Assembly (NCBI GenBank): GCA_003241695.1
Contig: QFPN01000004.1
Span: 62,001-126,000 of the forward strand
Source of the DNA: Ancylobacter novellus
GTDB taxonomy: Bacteria > Pseudomonadota > Alphaproteobacteria > Rhizobiales > Methylopilaceae
DNA: 64,000 nucleotides
Direction: 5' to 3'
Shown in pieces: positions 54,045 through 64,000 of this stretch. The notes beneath the pieces were generated by a model, which ran no database searches, had not been told where the DNA came from, and saw only the letters and a program-made list of their open reading frames with translations. Numbering within the stretch: the first letter of the stretch is position 1; every line of letters starts with the position of its first letter. The translations under genes and the position numbers were made by a program.

Positions 54045-55121
54045 ATGAATGAGCACTCAATGAGTTTGAACGATTTTGTTCGAAAGAATTCTATATATAA
54101 TTTTCGGGAGCCCATATCTCCTTCCGAATACAGAGCCTCCGCGCCCTTACTGCAGGCCTTAATTGAAACTAAAGCCTTTCGACGACTTGAGGACGTTCGT
54201 TTTTTGGGAGCGATCGACTATGTCCTAATAACAAGTCCAAATGGATCGGATCGACACGTTAGATTTAACCGCCTTCAACATAGCCTTGGCGTAGCAAGTT
54301 TGGCGCTATGGTACTCGTCGATTGCTGAATTATCGGAGAAAGAGGCAAACGTTGTCTGCGCAGCAGCGTTACTCCACGACATTGGGCATAGCCCATTATC
54401 GCACTCTCTTGAGCCATTTTTTTTCGATTATTTTGGATTAGATCACCATGCAATGACTACAAATATAATACTTGGAACCACACATTTGGGAAGTGAAATT
54501 TCCGATATATTGCGTCATTTTGATGTCAACGTAGATAGAATATTAGCAATTCTTGATAAATTAGAGGACTCTCACTTTGGGTTTTTCTCTGGACCCATTA
54601 ACTTTGATACAATCGAAGGCATAACTAGGACCCTTAGATATGCAAGAACTAAAGAATTTCTTCCAAACCCTATAGATATAGTCGAAGCTAGTCTTTTTCG
54701 ATCAAATGTCGTACATAAACATAAAGTAGATTATTTCTGGCAATTAAAGGACATGTCCTATCGTGTAATAATAAATTCTAAAATAGGGTTTTCCGCAGAT
54801 TATCTTTGTCAATTGTGCGCAAGAGAAAACTATAAATTGCTCTCTCGTGAGGATTTTTTAGCGTCTGAAACTCAGCTATTTAAGAAAATGCCGCAACTAA
54901 GAAGATCTTTACTTTCTCGATTGTCAGATAAATACTCTCGAGATACACTTAGATATTACACAAAATATGCTATCCGAAGATTTTTTATCAACGAGGCAGG
55001 CGATTTTTTTGATCGCCAAGATAGCGATCGCTATCGTCAAACGAAATTGCCTGATATTATGCCACCTCTGACTGCATATGATCCGAACGATGACCAACTC
55101 TTAGTCAGGCTTTTTCAATGA
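54045..55121 (+). CDS. HD-domain phosphohydrolase (SAMHD1/YdhJ-like) of an acquired island
   Basis: A 358-residue HD-superfamily protein. Its metal site looks complete: His79 in RFNRLQHSLGVASLALW, His111-Asp112 in AALLHDIGHSPLSHSLE, and Asp188 in PINFDTIEGITRTLRYA. The motif layout is that of COG1078, the group including SAMHD1-type dNTP triphosphohydrolases, so dNTP or other nucleotide hydrolysis is a reasonable inference. The C-terminal half (about residues 200-358, charged and AT-coded) has no recognised domain. The gene is strongly AT-rich relative to the chromosome. Its stop overlaps the next gene start by 4 bases (ATGA). Starts at 54045 or 54060 are possible. Role as toxin or effector of a defence pair is proposed, not shown. 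Confidence 0.85.
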   Translation: MNEHSMSLNDFVRKNSIYNFREPISPSEYRASAPLLQALIETKAFRRLEDVRFLGAIDYVLITSPNGSDRHVRFNRLQHSLGVASLALWYSSIAELSEKEANVVCAAALLHDIGHSPLSHSLEPFFFDYFGLDHHAMTTNIILGTTHLGSEISDILRHFDVNVDRILAILDKLEDSHFGFFSGPINFDTIEGITRTLRYARTKEFLPNPIDIVEASLFRSNVVHKHKVDYFWQLKDMSYRVIINSKIGFSADYLCQLCARENYKLLSREDFLASETQLFKKMPQLRRSLLSRLSDKYSRDTLRYYTKYAIRRFFINEAGDFFDRQDSDRYRQTKLPDIMPPLTAYDPNDDQLLVRLFQ

Positions 55122-56080
55122 ACGAAATTAAACGTGCGCGTGATTTTTCTGAAGAAAAAATTTTCGCAATGAAGCAGGAGCTGAATACAGTAGTTCCGGA
55201 TCGATATAAAAATGACGTGACCATAGTCACTTGCGGGTCGTATGCTCGGAGAGAAGCATCTGAAGCCTCTGATTTAGACTTCTATACTATTATAGACGAT
55301 GATATGAATTTGGACGTCATCCGCGATGAGCATGAATGGACTTCACTTGTTCCCGAAGCGCTGAGTAAGCATGTTGCTGTGCCCTCGGCGAGAGGAGGAG
55401 CCTTCGATGCATCGGTGGTCCGCTCCAGCGACATTCTTCGTCAAATTGGTGGCAACTCAGAAACCAACGACACCTTGACACGCCGAATGCTTCTACTTCT
55501 CGAAGGAGAGGGAATCTTCAACAATGAAAAGACTGCAGATCTTAGAAAACGGATTTTATCAAAATATATTAGCGACAACATGAAAGATCATCAACTCTCT
55601 CTATTCCTATTAAATGATATAATCCGATATTATAGAACTATATGTGTCGATTTTGAATTTAAAACTAGCATTTTTTCGAGAAAACCTTGGGGCCTCCGCA
55701 ATATAAAACTTGTCTTCTCGAGGAAACTACTCTATGCTAGCGGCTTGTTTAGTGTAGCGATGACAGTCGATCGTGAGAGTTTTAGGAAGATCGAGTTGCT
55801 AGAAACGCTTTTTAGCATGCCGGCCATTGATAGAATTCAAGAGATCTGCACCCCACATAGGTGCGAAAAAATGCTGAAGAGTTATGACTCGTTTTTAGGT
55901 CGGATAAAGGAAAAATCAGTTCGCGACACGCTAAACGAGGTCACAAGTGAAAATCGTTCAGATTCGGCACTTTTTCGTGAGCTAAAGAATGAAGGGCATC
56001 ATTTTACTCGAGAATTATTGAAGCTTTACGAACTAACCTTCGATGCGACCCATCCAATTCGGAAGGCTGTTATATTTTAA
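55118..56080 (+). CDS. Pol-beta-type nucleotidyltransferase paired with the HD protein
   Basis: A 320-residue protein with an N-terminal nucleotidyltransferase core: Gly40-Ser41 in VTCGSYARREASEASDL and the acidic pair Asp52 and Asp54 (SDLDFYTII), with a candidate third carboxylate Asp97 in GGAFDASVV. The remaining 200 residues are helical (LLLLEGEGIFNNEKTADLRK, LSLFLLNDIIRYYRTICVDF), like the substrate-binding parts of GlnD/DUF294-type transferases. The gene is AT-rich and overlaps the HD gene, so the two are co-translated. It may modify the HD protein or a nucleic acid, or synthesise a nucleotide signal; sequence alone cannot decide. The chromosome backbone resumes within 45 bases of its stop. 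Confidence 0.82.
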   Translation: MNEIKRARDFSEEKIFAMKQELNTVVPDRYKNDVTIVTCGSYARREASEASDLDFYTIIDDDMNLDVIRDEHEWTSLVPEALSKHVAVPSARGGAFDASVVRSSDILRQIGGNSETNDTLTRRMLLLLEGEGIFNNEKTADLRKRILSKYISDNMKDHQLSLFLLNDIIRYYRTICVDFEFKTSIFSRKPWGLRNIKLVFSRKLLYASGLFSVAMTVDRESFRKIELLETLFSMPAIDRIQEICTPHRCEKMLKSYDSFLGRIKEKSVRDTLNEVTSENRSDSALFRELKNEGHHFTRELLKLYELTFDATHPIRKAVIF

Positions 56081-56124
56081 CGACGCAGGTAGCCTCCCAA
56101 CGCTTGAACCTGGAGGCCCTCCCC

Positions 56125-57096
56125 ATGCACCACACCAAATTCGGCCGCACAGGCCTCGAAGTCTCGCGCCTCTGTCTCGGCTGCATGACCTATGGCGAGC
56201 CGTCGCGGGGCGCGCACGCCTGGACGCTCGACGAGGAGGCCAGCCGGCCGCTGATCCGGCAGGCGCTCGAGGCCGGGATCAACTTCCTCGACACCGCCAA
56301 CGTCTATTCGCTCGGCTCGTCGGAGGAGATCGTCGGGCGGGCGATCAAGGATTTCGCCCGGCGCGACGAGATCGTGCTCGCCACAAAAGTCTGCCAGCGC
56401 ATGCGGCCCGGGCCGAACGGCGCGGGGCTTTCGCGAAAGGCGATCTTTTCGGAGCTCGACGCCAGCCTGAAGCGGCTCGGCACCGACTATGTCGATCTCT
56501 ACCAGATCCACCGCTTCGACTACGGCACGCCGATCGAGGAGACGCTGGAGGCGCTGAACGACTGCGTGCGCGCCGGCAAGGTGCGCTATCTCGGCGCCTC
56601 GTCCATGCACGCCTGGCGGTTCGTGAACGCGGTGCACGTCTCGCGACGGAACGGCTGGGCCGAGTTCGTCTCGATGCAGAACCACCTCAACCTGCTCTAT
56701 CGCGAGGAGGAGCGGGAGATGATCCCGTTCTGCGAGGCGGAGGGGATCGCTGTCATCCCGTGGAGCCCGCTCGCCCGCGGGCGGCTGACGCGCGACTGGG
56801 ACGAGACCAGCGCCCGCGCCGAGACCGACGAGTTCGGCAAGACGCTCTATGCGCCCGACGACCGCGCGATCGTGGACGCGGTGGGCGCGGTGGCGAAGGC
56901 CCGCGGGGTTCCGCGCGCGCAGGTCGCGCTCGCCTGGGTGATGGCGAAGCCCGGCGTCACCGCCCCGATCATCGGCGCCTCGCGGCCGGGCCATGTCGAG
57001 GACGCCGTGGCGGCGATGTCGCTCGAGCTGACGGCGGAGGAGATCGCGGCGCTTGAGGCGCCCTACCGGCCGCACGCGGTGTCGGGCTTCGCCTGA
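56125..57096 (+). CDS. Aldo/keto reductase
   Basis: A 323-residue NADPH-dependent oxidoreductase of the AKR superfamily (YajO/AKR11-like). The catalytic residues fall in FLDTANVYSLGSSEEIVGRA (Asp, Tyr), EIVLATKVCQRMRPG (Lys) and DYVDLYQIHRFDYGTPIEET (His). MQNHLNLLYREEEREMIPFC, VIPWSPLARGRLTRDWDETS and APIIGASRPGHVEDAVAAM are the usual C-terminal landmarks. The ATG at 56125 has TGGAGG upstream; a TTG at 56104 is also in frame. Substrate unknown. Confidence 0.93.
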   Translation: MHHTKFGRTGLEVSRLCLGCMTYGEPSRGAHAWTLDEEASRPLIRQALEAGINFLDTANVYSLGSSEEIVGRAIKDFARRDEIVLATKVCQRMRPGPNGAGLSRKAIFSELDASLKRLGTDYVDLYQIHRFDYGTPIEETLEALNDCVRAGKVRYLGASSMHAWRFVNAVHVSRRNGWAEFVSMQNHLNLLYREEEREMIPFCEAEGIAVIPWSPLARGRLTRDWDETSARAETDEFGKTLYAPDDRAIVDAVGAVAKARGVPRAQVALAWVMAKPGVTAPIIGASRPGHVEDAVAAMSLELTAEEIAALEAPYRPHAVSGFA

Positions 57097-57155
57097 GCGG
57101 AGCCGCGTACCGCCGTCATGCCCGCGCCGTCTGCGTAACAGGAGCACGCGCTCTT

Positions 57156-57292
57156 CCCCCCTCCCCCTTGCGGGGAGGGGCCGGGGGTGGCTCCGGAGAA
57201 GGCGCAGACGGCGAAGCCGCTCCACGCCCACGTTCGAAGCCCTGTTCTGAACCACCCCCACCCTCACCCTCCCCGCAAGGGGGAGGGGGTGG
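57156..57292. repeat. CTCCCC/GGGGAG palindromic repeat upstream of uvrB
   Basis: CCCCCCTCCCCCTTGCGGGG followed by AGGGGCCGGGGGTGG, and CCACCCCCACCCTCACCCTC followed by CCCGCAAGGGGGAGGGGG, are opposed copies in the 349-base gap between the reductase and uvrB. Same family as 12989 and 16045. No other feature is visible in that gap. Confidence 0.85.
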
Positions 57293-57445
57293 AAACGTCG
57301 CGACCTTCCGTAGAGCTCCCGTGAACGGGAGAAGTGGCGGCGGACGGCGCGCCATAGGCGATCGCTCTCGGAAAGGACGGCGGCGGCGTAAGGAACGGCC
57401 CGACGCCCCCTCCCCTTCGGGGCGCGAAGCCTCCATATTGCGCCC

Positions 57446-60289
<2,844 letters not shown>

Positions 60290-60378
60290 GTCCGCCGCCT
60301 TTGCGCCCGACCATTGATGGCGGCAATCAGTCTTGTTATCCGATCGTAAGACTAGCTTGTGATCGGAGCCCGCCGTCC

Positions 60379-61245
60379 ATGACCATCCAATCCGCGCGCC
60401 GCAAGATCACGCTCAACGCGCTGCGCCGGAAGAAGGCTGCGGGCGAACGCATCACCTCGATCGGCGTCTACGACGCGCCGATGGCGGCGATCGCCGACCG
60501 CGTCGGCTTCGACCTGCTGGTCGTCGGCAACGCCGGGCCGATGTCGCTGCTGGCGCACGCCGATCCGACGACAGTGACCTTCGAGGAGCAGCTGTTTCTC
60601 ACCCGCGCGGTCTCCCGCGTCGCGCGCTACGGGCTCGTGGTCGGCCACCTGCCCTTCGGCAGCTATCACGCCTCGCCCGCGCAGGCGGTGGAGAGCGCCG
60701 TGCGCTTCGTGCGCGAGGGCGGCGCGGACGTGGTGAAATGCGAGGGCGACCGGCGGATCGCGCCGCATGTCGCGGCGATCACCGCGGCGGGCATCCCGGT
60801 CATGGGCCATATCGGCATGCAGGCGTCACGCCGCGTCGAGCAGAGCGGCTTCGGGATCAAGGGCCGCACGGCTGAGGAAGCGGCTGCGATCCTCGACGGC
60901 GCTAGGGCCTTCGCGGAGGCCGGTTGCTTCGCCTTCATCGCCGAGCAGATCCCGACGGAGCTCGCGGCCCATCTCGCCAAGGAACTCGTCCAGCCGGTGA
61001 TCACGCTCGGCGGCGGGCGCGAGAACGACGGCGTCTACCACATCAGCGGAGACCTTGTGGGCTACTCGGCCTTCCCGATCCCGAAGAACCGAGGCGCCTA
61101 CGCCAACGTCGGCGCGATCATCGAGGACGCGCTGACGCGCTATCGAGACGATTGCGTCTCGGGGGTCTATCCGGCGCCCGAGAACGACGTTCATATGCCG
61201 TCAGGGGAGATCGCCCGCTTCGAAAGCCTCGCCGCGAAAGGCTGA
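60379..61245 (+). CDS. PanB-like protein (ketopantoate hydroxymethyltransferase family) with altered metal ligands
   Basis: A 288-residue protein of the PanB TIM-barrel family. Alignment by eye to E. coli PanB shows retained Glu122 (VVKCEGDRRIAPH, PanB Glu114) and the catalytic Glu in AFIAEQIPTELAAHL (PanB Glu181). The other two magnesium ligands differ: Asn51 in LLVVGNAGPMSLLAHA in place of Asp45 (VGDS), and His90 in LVVGHLPFGSYHASP in place of Asp84 (ADLPF). GHIGMQASRRVEQSGFGIKG matches the PanB GHLGL region. It may be a paralogue with another aldol or lyase activity. The start at 60379 follows a weak GGAG. Confidence 0.82.
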   Translation: MTIQSARRKITLNALRRKKAAGERITSIGVYDAPMAAIADRVGFDLLVVGNAGPMSLLAHADPTTVTFEEQLFLTRAVSRVARYGLVVGHLPFGSYHASPAQAVESAVRFVREGGADVVKCEGDRRIAPHVAAITAAGIPVMGHIGMQASRRVEQSGFGIKGRTAEEAAAILDGARAFAEAGCFAFIAEQIPTELAAHLAKELVQPVITLGGGRENDGVYHISGDLVGYSAFPIPKNRGAYANVGAIIEDALTRYRDDCVSGVYPAPENDVHMPSGEIARFESLAAKG

Positions 61246-61298
61246 GGCGGCGCCAGCCCCTTCGCCGCCCGGCGAAAACGGAGACGAAGGAAGCGCCG

Positions 61299-62102
61299 AT
61301 GGCCGAGACGCCGCTGCGGACCATCTCGCGCGACGGGACGTCGCTCGCCTTTCTCGAGATCGAGGGCGCCGGGCCGCCGGTTCTGCTGGTCCACGGCTGG
61401 TGCTGCGACCACGCCTATTTCGCGCCGCAGGCGGAGCATTTTGCGGCGCAGGGACGGCGGGTGATCGCGGTCGACCTGCGCGGCCATGGCGCGAGCGACG
61501 CGCCGGTCCAGTCCTATGCCATGCCGGGCTTCGCCGACGACCTCGCCTTCCTGTGCGGCGAACTCGGGCTCGAACGGCCGCTCGTCGTCGGCCACAGCAT
61601 GGGCGGCATCGTGGGCTTCGACCTCGCGGCGCGGCGGCCGGAGCTTGTCGGCGCGCTCGTGATGATCGACGCCGCGGTGGCGCTGCCGGCGGGCGCGCGG
61701 CTCGCCATTCCGGCGTTTCTCGAAGCACTGCGGGGGCCGTCGTACCGGGAGGCGCAGCGCGCCTATGTCGGCTCGGCGCTGTTCCTGCCGACCGACGATC
61801 CCGAGCGGCGCGAGCGCATCCTCGACGCGATGGGAGCAGCGCCGCAGCACGTGATGGTCGCGGCGTTCGAGGGCCTGCGCGACTACGACCCGGAGGCCGC
61901 GACCGCGCGGCTCGAAACGCTCGCGCTTTACGTCGCGGCCGACGAGCCGATCCCGCGCGCGGACCTCGTCCGCCTGCGCGCCCTCGCCCCCGCGATGCAG
62001 TACGGCCAGACGGTCGGGTCGGGGCATTTCTGCCAGCTCGAGGTTCCCGAGCAGGTGAACGCGATGATCGACCGGTTCGAAAAGGTGGCCGCGGCGGGGT
62101 GA
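61299..62102 (+). CDS. Alpha/beta hydrolase
   Basis: A 267-residue alpha/beta-fold hydrolase. The oxyanion region is PPVLLVHGWCCDHAYFAPQA, the strand-loop is VIAVDLRGHGASDAP, the nucleophile elbow is VVGHSMGGIVGFDLAARRPE (Ser), and the catalytic His is in QTVGSGHFCQLEVPEQVNAM. Acid residue likely in YVAADEPIPRADL. No signal peptide. It could be an esterase, lactonase or C-C hydrolase; the substrate is unknown. It starts 53 bases after the PanB-like stop with a GGAG-containing leader, so the two may be co-transcribed. Confidence 0.92.
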   Translation: MAETPLRTISRDGTSLAFLEIEGAGPPVLLVHGWCCDHAYFAPQAEHFAAQGRRVIAVDLRGHGASDAPVQSYAMPGFADDLAFLCGELGLERPLVVGHSMGGIVGFDLAARRPELVGALVMIDAAVALPAGARLAIPAFLEALRGPSYREAQRAYVGSALFLPTDDPERRERILDAMGAAPQHVMVAAFEGLRDYDPEAATARLETLALYVAADEPIPRADLVRLRALAPAMQYGQTVGSGHFCQLEVPEQVNAMIDRFEKVAAAG

Positions 62103-62150
62103 CGGGGCGCGGCTTCGGGCTATCGGCGCGCGCTCTCGCCATGGCCTCCG

Positions 62151-62249
62151 CCGTCATGCCCGCGCCTTCGCGCGGGCGTCCACGACTGCGTCGTAGAGCA
62201 TCGCGCGAGCCGAAGTCGTGGATACCCGGCCTGCGGCTGGGCATGACGG
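62151..62249. repeat. GTCATGCCC-type palindromic repeat
   Basis: CCGTCATGCCCGCGCCTTCG followed by CGCGGGCGTCCACGACT, and AGTCGTGGATACCCGGCCTG followed by CGGCTGGGCATGACGG, form opposed copies. It lies between the convergent hydrolase and ftsZ genes, before the terminator. Confidence 0.88.
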
Positions 62250-62294
62250 CGGCGGCGGCGGCGGCGTCCGCGCCTCCCCTTGCATCGACACAAG

Positions 62295-62326
62295 AAAAGG
62301 CCCGGACGTCGCCGTCCGGGCCTTTT
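62295..62326. terminator. Bidirectional Rho-independent terminator for ftsZ and the hydrolase
   Basis: AAAAGGCCCGGAC (62295-62307) pairs perfectly with GTCCGGGCCTTTT (62314-62326) around a 6-base loop, with T/A runs on both sides, between the convergent ftsZ and alpha/beta hydrolase genes. Confidence 0.92.
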
Positions 62327-62360
62327 CGTTTCAGTCCGGCCGGAGCCTCAGTTCACGCCC

Positions 62361-64000
62361 TCAGTTCGCCTGGCGGCGGAGGAAGGCCGGGATCTCGAGC
62401 TGGTCGTCCTCGAGGCCGCGCGGGTGCTGCGGCGCCGGGGCGCGGCCGTGGGGGTCGAGCTGGCCCTGGGCCGGGCGGCTCATCGGCGGCTGCGGGCGGC
62501 GGGCGTAGTCGCTCTGCGGCGCGGGCGGGGCCATGCGCTGCTGCGGCTGCGGAGCCGGCTGCTGATAGGCCTGCTGCGGCGCGTGATGATGCCCCTCTTC
62601 CTCCGGGCCGCGGGCGAGGCCGCTGGCGTTGGCGAGGCGCTGGAGCAGCGTCATGCGCTTCTTGTCAGGCTGGGTCGCGACCTCCTGATGGTGGTTGGCG
62701 CGGATCTGCGCCTGGGCCGGCATCGGCAGGTCCTCGATCCGCGGCATGCGCGGCGCGCGCGACGGGGCGCGCTCGGCGTGCGGCGGGATGAAGGGCGCCT
62801 CGTGGACGTTGTCCTCCTCGAGATGCGGCTCGGAAGCGATCTGCGTCTCGGCCATCAGCGCCGGCTTCGGAGCCGCCGGGCGGATGGTGACGTCCTCGAT
62901 CGCGGCGACGACCTGCGCGTCGTAGGGGTTTTCGAGCGGTGCCTCGTACTGCTCGGCCGGGGCGGACGGGCGGAAGGTCGGCAGCGGCTGCGGCTCGGGC
63001 GAGCGGTGCTGGATCGGCGCCGGGGCGGGCTTCGCCCGGCTCGCGATCTCGGCGATGCGCTGCTCGGCCGCGGACGGCATGCCGGCTTCGAGGATGTGGT
63101 CGATGCCGGTCGCGACGACCGACACGCGGATGATGCCCTCGAGGCTCTCGTCGAAGGTGGCGCCGAGGATGATGTTGGCCTCGCTGTCCACTTCCTCGCG
63201 GATGCGGGTCGCCGCCTCGTCGACCTCATAGAGGGTGAGGTCGTTGCCGCCGGTGATCGAGATCAGCAGGCCACGGGCGCCCTTCATCGAGACGTCGTCG
63301 AGCAGCGGGTTGGCGATGGCGGCTTCGGCGGCCTGCACGGCGCGCTTCTCGCCGGACGCTTCGCCCGTGCCCATCATCGCCTTGCCCATCTCGCGCATGA
63401 TCGCGCGGACGTCGGCGAAGTCGAGGTTGATCAGGCCTTCCTTGACCATGAGGTCGGTGATGCAGGCGACGCCCGAATAGAGCACCTGGTCGGCCATCGC
63501 GAAGGCGTCGGCGAAGGTGGTGCGCTCGTTCGCGACCCGGAACAGGTTCTGGTTCGGTATGACGATCAGGGTGTCGACCGCCTTCTGAAGCTCTTCGATG
63601 CCGGCCTCGGCCGTCTTCATGCGGCGCTGGCCCTCGAAGTGGAAGGGCTTGGTCACGACGCCGACGGTGAGGATGCCGGCCTCGCGGGCGGCGCGGGCGA
63701 TCACGGGTGCGGCGCCCGTGCCGGTGCCGCCGCCCATGCCGGCCGTGATGAACGCCATGTGGGCGCCCGACAGGTGGTCGCGGATCTCGTCGATCACCTC
63801 TTCGGCGGCCGCGCGGCCGACTTCAGGCTGCGAACCGGCGCCGAGGCCTTCGGTGACCTGCACGCCCATCTGGATGATGCGCTCGGCCTTCGAGAGGGTG
63901 AGCGCCTGGGCGTCGGTGTTGGCGACCACGAAGTCGACGCCGACCAGACCCGCGTCGATCATGTTGTTGACCGCGTTGCCGCCAGCGCCGCCGCAGCCGA
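62361..64000 (-). CDS. ftsZ: Cell division protein FtsZ, N-terminus outside the window
   Basis: The 3' part of ftsZ, about 546 residues visible; the frame continues past 64000 (reading GCGGAGGNAVNN before MIDAGLVGVDFVVANTDAQA). The GTPase loop is FITAGMGGGTGTGAAPVIAR, with the T7 synergy loop region GLINLDFADVRAIMREMGKA. A long Pro/Gln/His-rich linker (about 220 residues) and the conserved C-terminal peptide LEIPAFLRRQAN, which binds FtsA and other partners, complete it. The linker length is typical of Hyphomicrobiales. FtsZ polymerises into the division ring. ftsA would be expected further upstream on the same strand. Confidence 0.97.
   Translation of the reverse strand, partial: GCGGAGGNAVNNMIDAGLVGVDFVVANTDAQALTLSKAERIIQMGVQVTEGLGAGSQPEVGRAAAEEVIDEIRDHLSGAHMAFITAGMGGGTGTGAAPVIARAAREAGILTVGVVTKPFHFEGQRRMKTAEAGIEELQKAVDTLIVIPNQNLFRVANERTTFADAFAMADQVLYSGVACITDLMVKEGLINLDFADVRAIMREMGKAMMGTGEASGEKRAVQAAEAAIANPLLDDVSMKGARGLLISITGGNDLTLYEVDEAATRIREEVDSEANIILGATFDESLEGIIRVSVVATGIDHILEAGMPSAAEQRIAEIASRAKPAPAPIQHRSPEPQPLPTFRPSAPAEQYEAPLENPYDAQVVAAIEDVTIRPAAPKPALMAETQIASEPHLEEDNVHEAPFIPPHAERAPSRAPRMPRIEDLPMPAQAQIRANHHQEVATQPDKKRMTLLQRLANASGLARGPEEEGHHHAPQQAYQQPAPQPQQRMAPPAPQSDYARRPQPPMSRPAQGQLDPHGRAPAPQHPRGLEDDQLEIPAFLRRQAN

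Noticed and set aside
57232..57250. GTTC-8-GTTC upstream of uvrB as a LexA (SOS) box
   Set aside because: The alphaproteobacterial SOS box is GTTC-7-GTTC; the spacing here is 8, and the words lie within a palindromic repeat element.

Overview
This 64 kb window is GC-rich chromosomal DNA from an alphaproteobacterium, most likely a member of the Hyphomicrobiales (Rhizobiales). The evidence is gene content: a Usg-family protein, a bacterial FeS photolyase, split XdhC genes next to a Mog/MobA fusion, an ArsR-methyltransferase regulator in front of metF and a split metH, MeaB, EgtB/EgtD, PPDK, and FtsZ with a long Pro/Gln-rich linker. Several families of palindromic intergenic repeats typical of this order are also present. 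The genus cannot be fixed from the sequence alone.

Layout. 1-8 kb: a truncated unknown gene, a 3-hydroxyisobutyrate dehydrogenase-type reductase, a secreted GH3 beta-glucosidase, usg, a DUF488 protein and a CryB/PhrB-type photolyase. 8-11.7 kb: a tightly overlapping set for molybdenum hydroxylase maturation (XdhC-N, XdhC-C, Mog/MobA fusion) and a class D beta-lactamase fold that has lost its catalytic residues. 12-17.8 kb: a complete branched-chain amino acid ABC transporter (livH-M-G-F, a small membrane protein, binding protein) ending at a clear terminator. 17.8-20 kb: a patch with two orphan genes, one of them AT-rich, around ccdA. 20-25 kb: ettA and two separate Phd/PIN toxin-antitoxin modules on either side of tam and a MOSC gene. 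25-31.3 kb: a methionine/one-carbon locus (SahR-like regulator, metF, a frameshifted coiled-coil gene, metH in two pieces). 31-41.5 kb: LysR and NAD(P)H:quinone oxidoreductase, GNAT, murI, a P1 peptidase, a SleB hydrolase, meaB, and the ergothioneine genes egtB and egtD. 41.9-52.9 kb: ppdK, mntH, a polysaccharide deacetylase, a sorbosone dehydrogenase-like protein, msrB, an AI-2E-type transporter and a Tat-exported sulfatase. 52.9-56.1 kb: a 1.1 kb gene-poor stretch followed by an AT-rich two-gene island. 56.1-64 kb: an aldo/keto reductase, uvrB, a PanB-like protein, an alpha/beta hydrolase and the 3' part of ftsZ.

The best candidate for an undescribed system is the island at 54045-56080. It is a SAMHD1/YdhJ-like HD phosphohydrolase translationally overlapped with a Pol-beta-type nucleotidyltransferase, strongly AT-rich against a GC-rich backbone, which fits an acquired defence or toxin-antitoxin pair. 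Other notable points are a palindromic repeat read in frame inside the uvrB coding sequence, a split metH with a palindromic repeat exactly at the domain junction, a PanB homologue with two changed metal ligands, and a class D beta-lactamase homologue whose Ser-x-x-Lys motif is gone.

At least five recognisable palindromic repeat families recur between genes across the window. In some places they touch genes directly: one supplies the stop codon of the polysaccharide deacetylase, and one lies between livH and livM.
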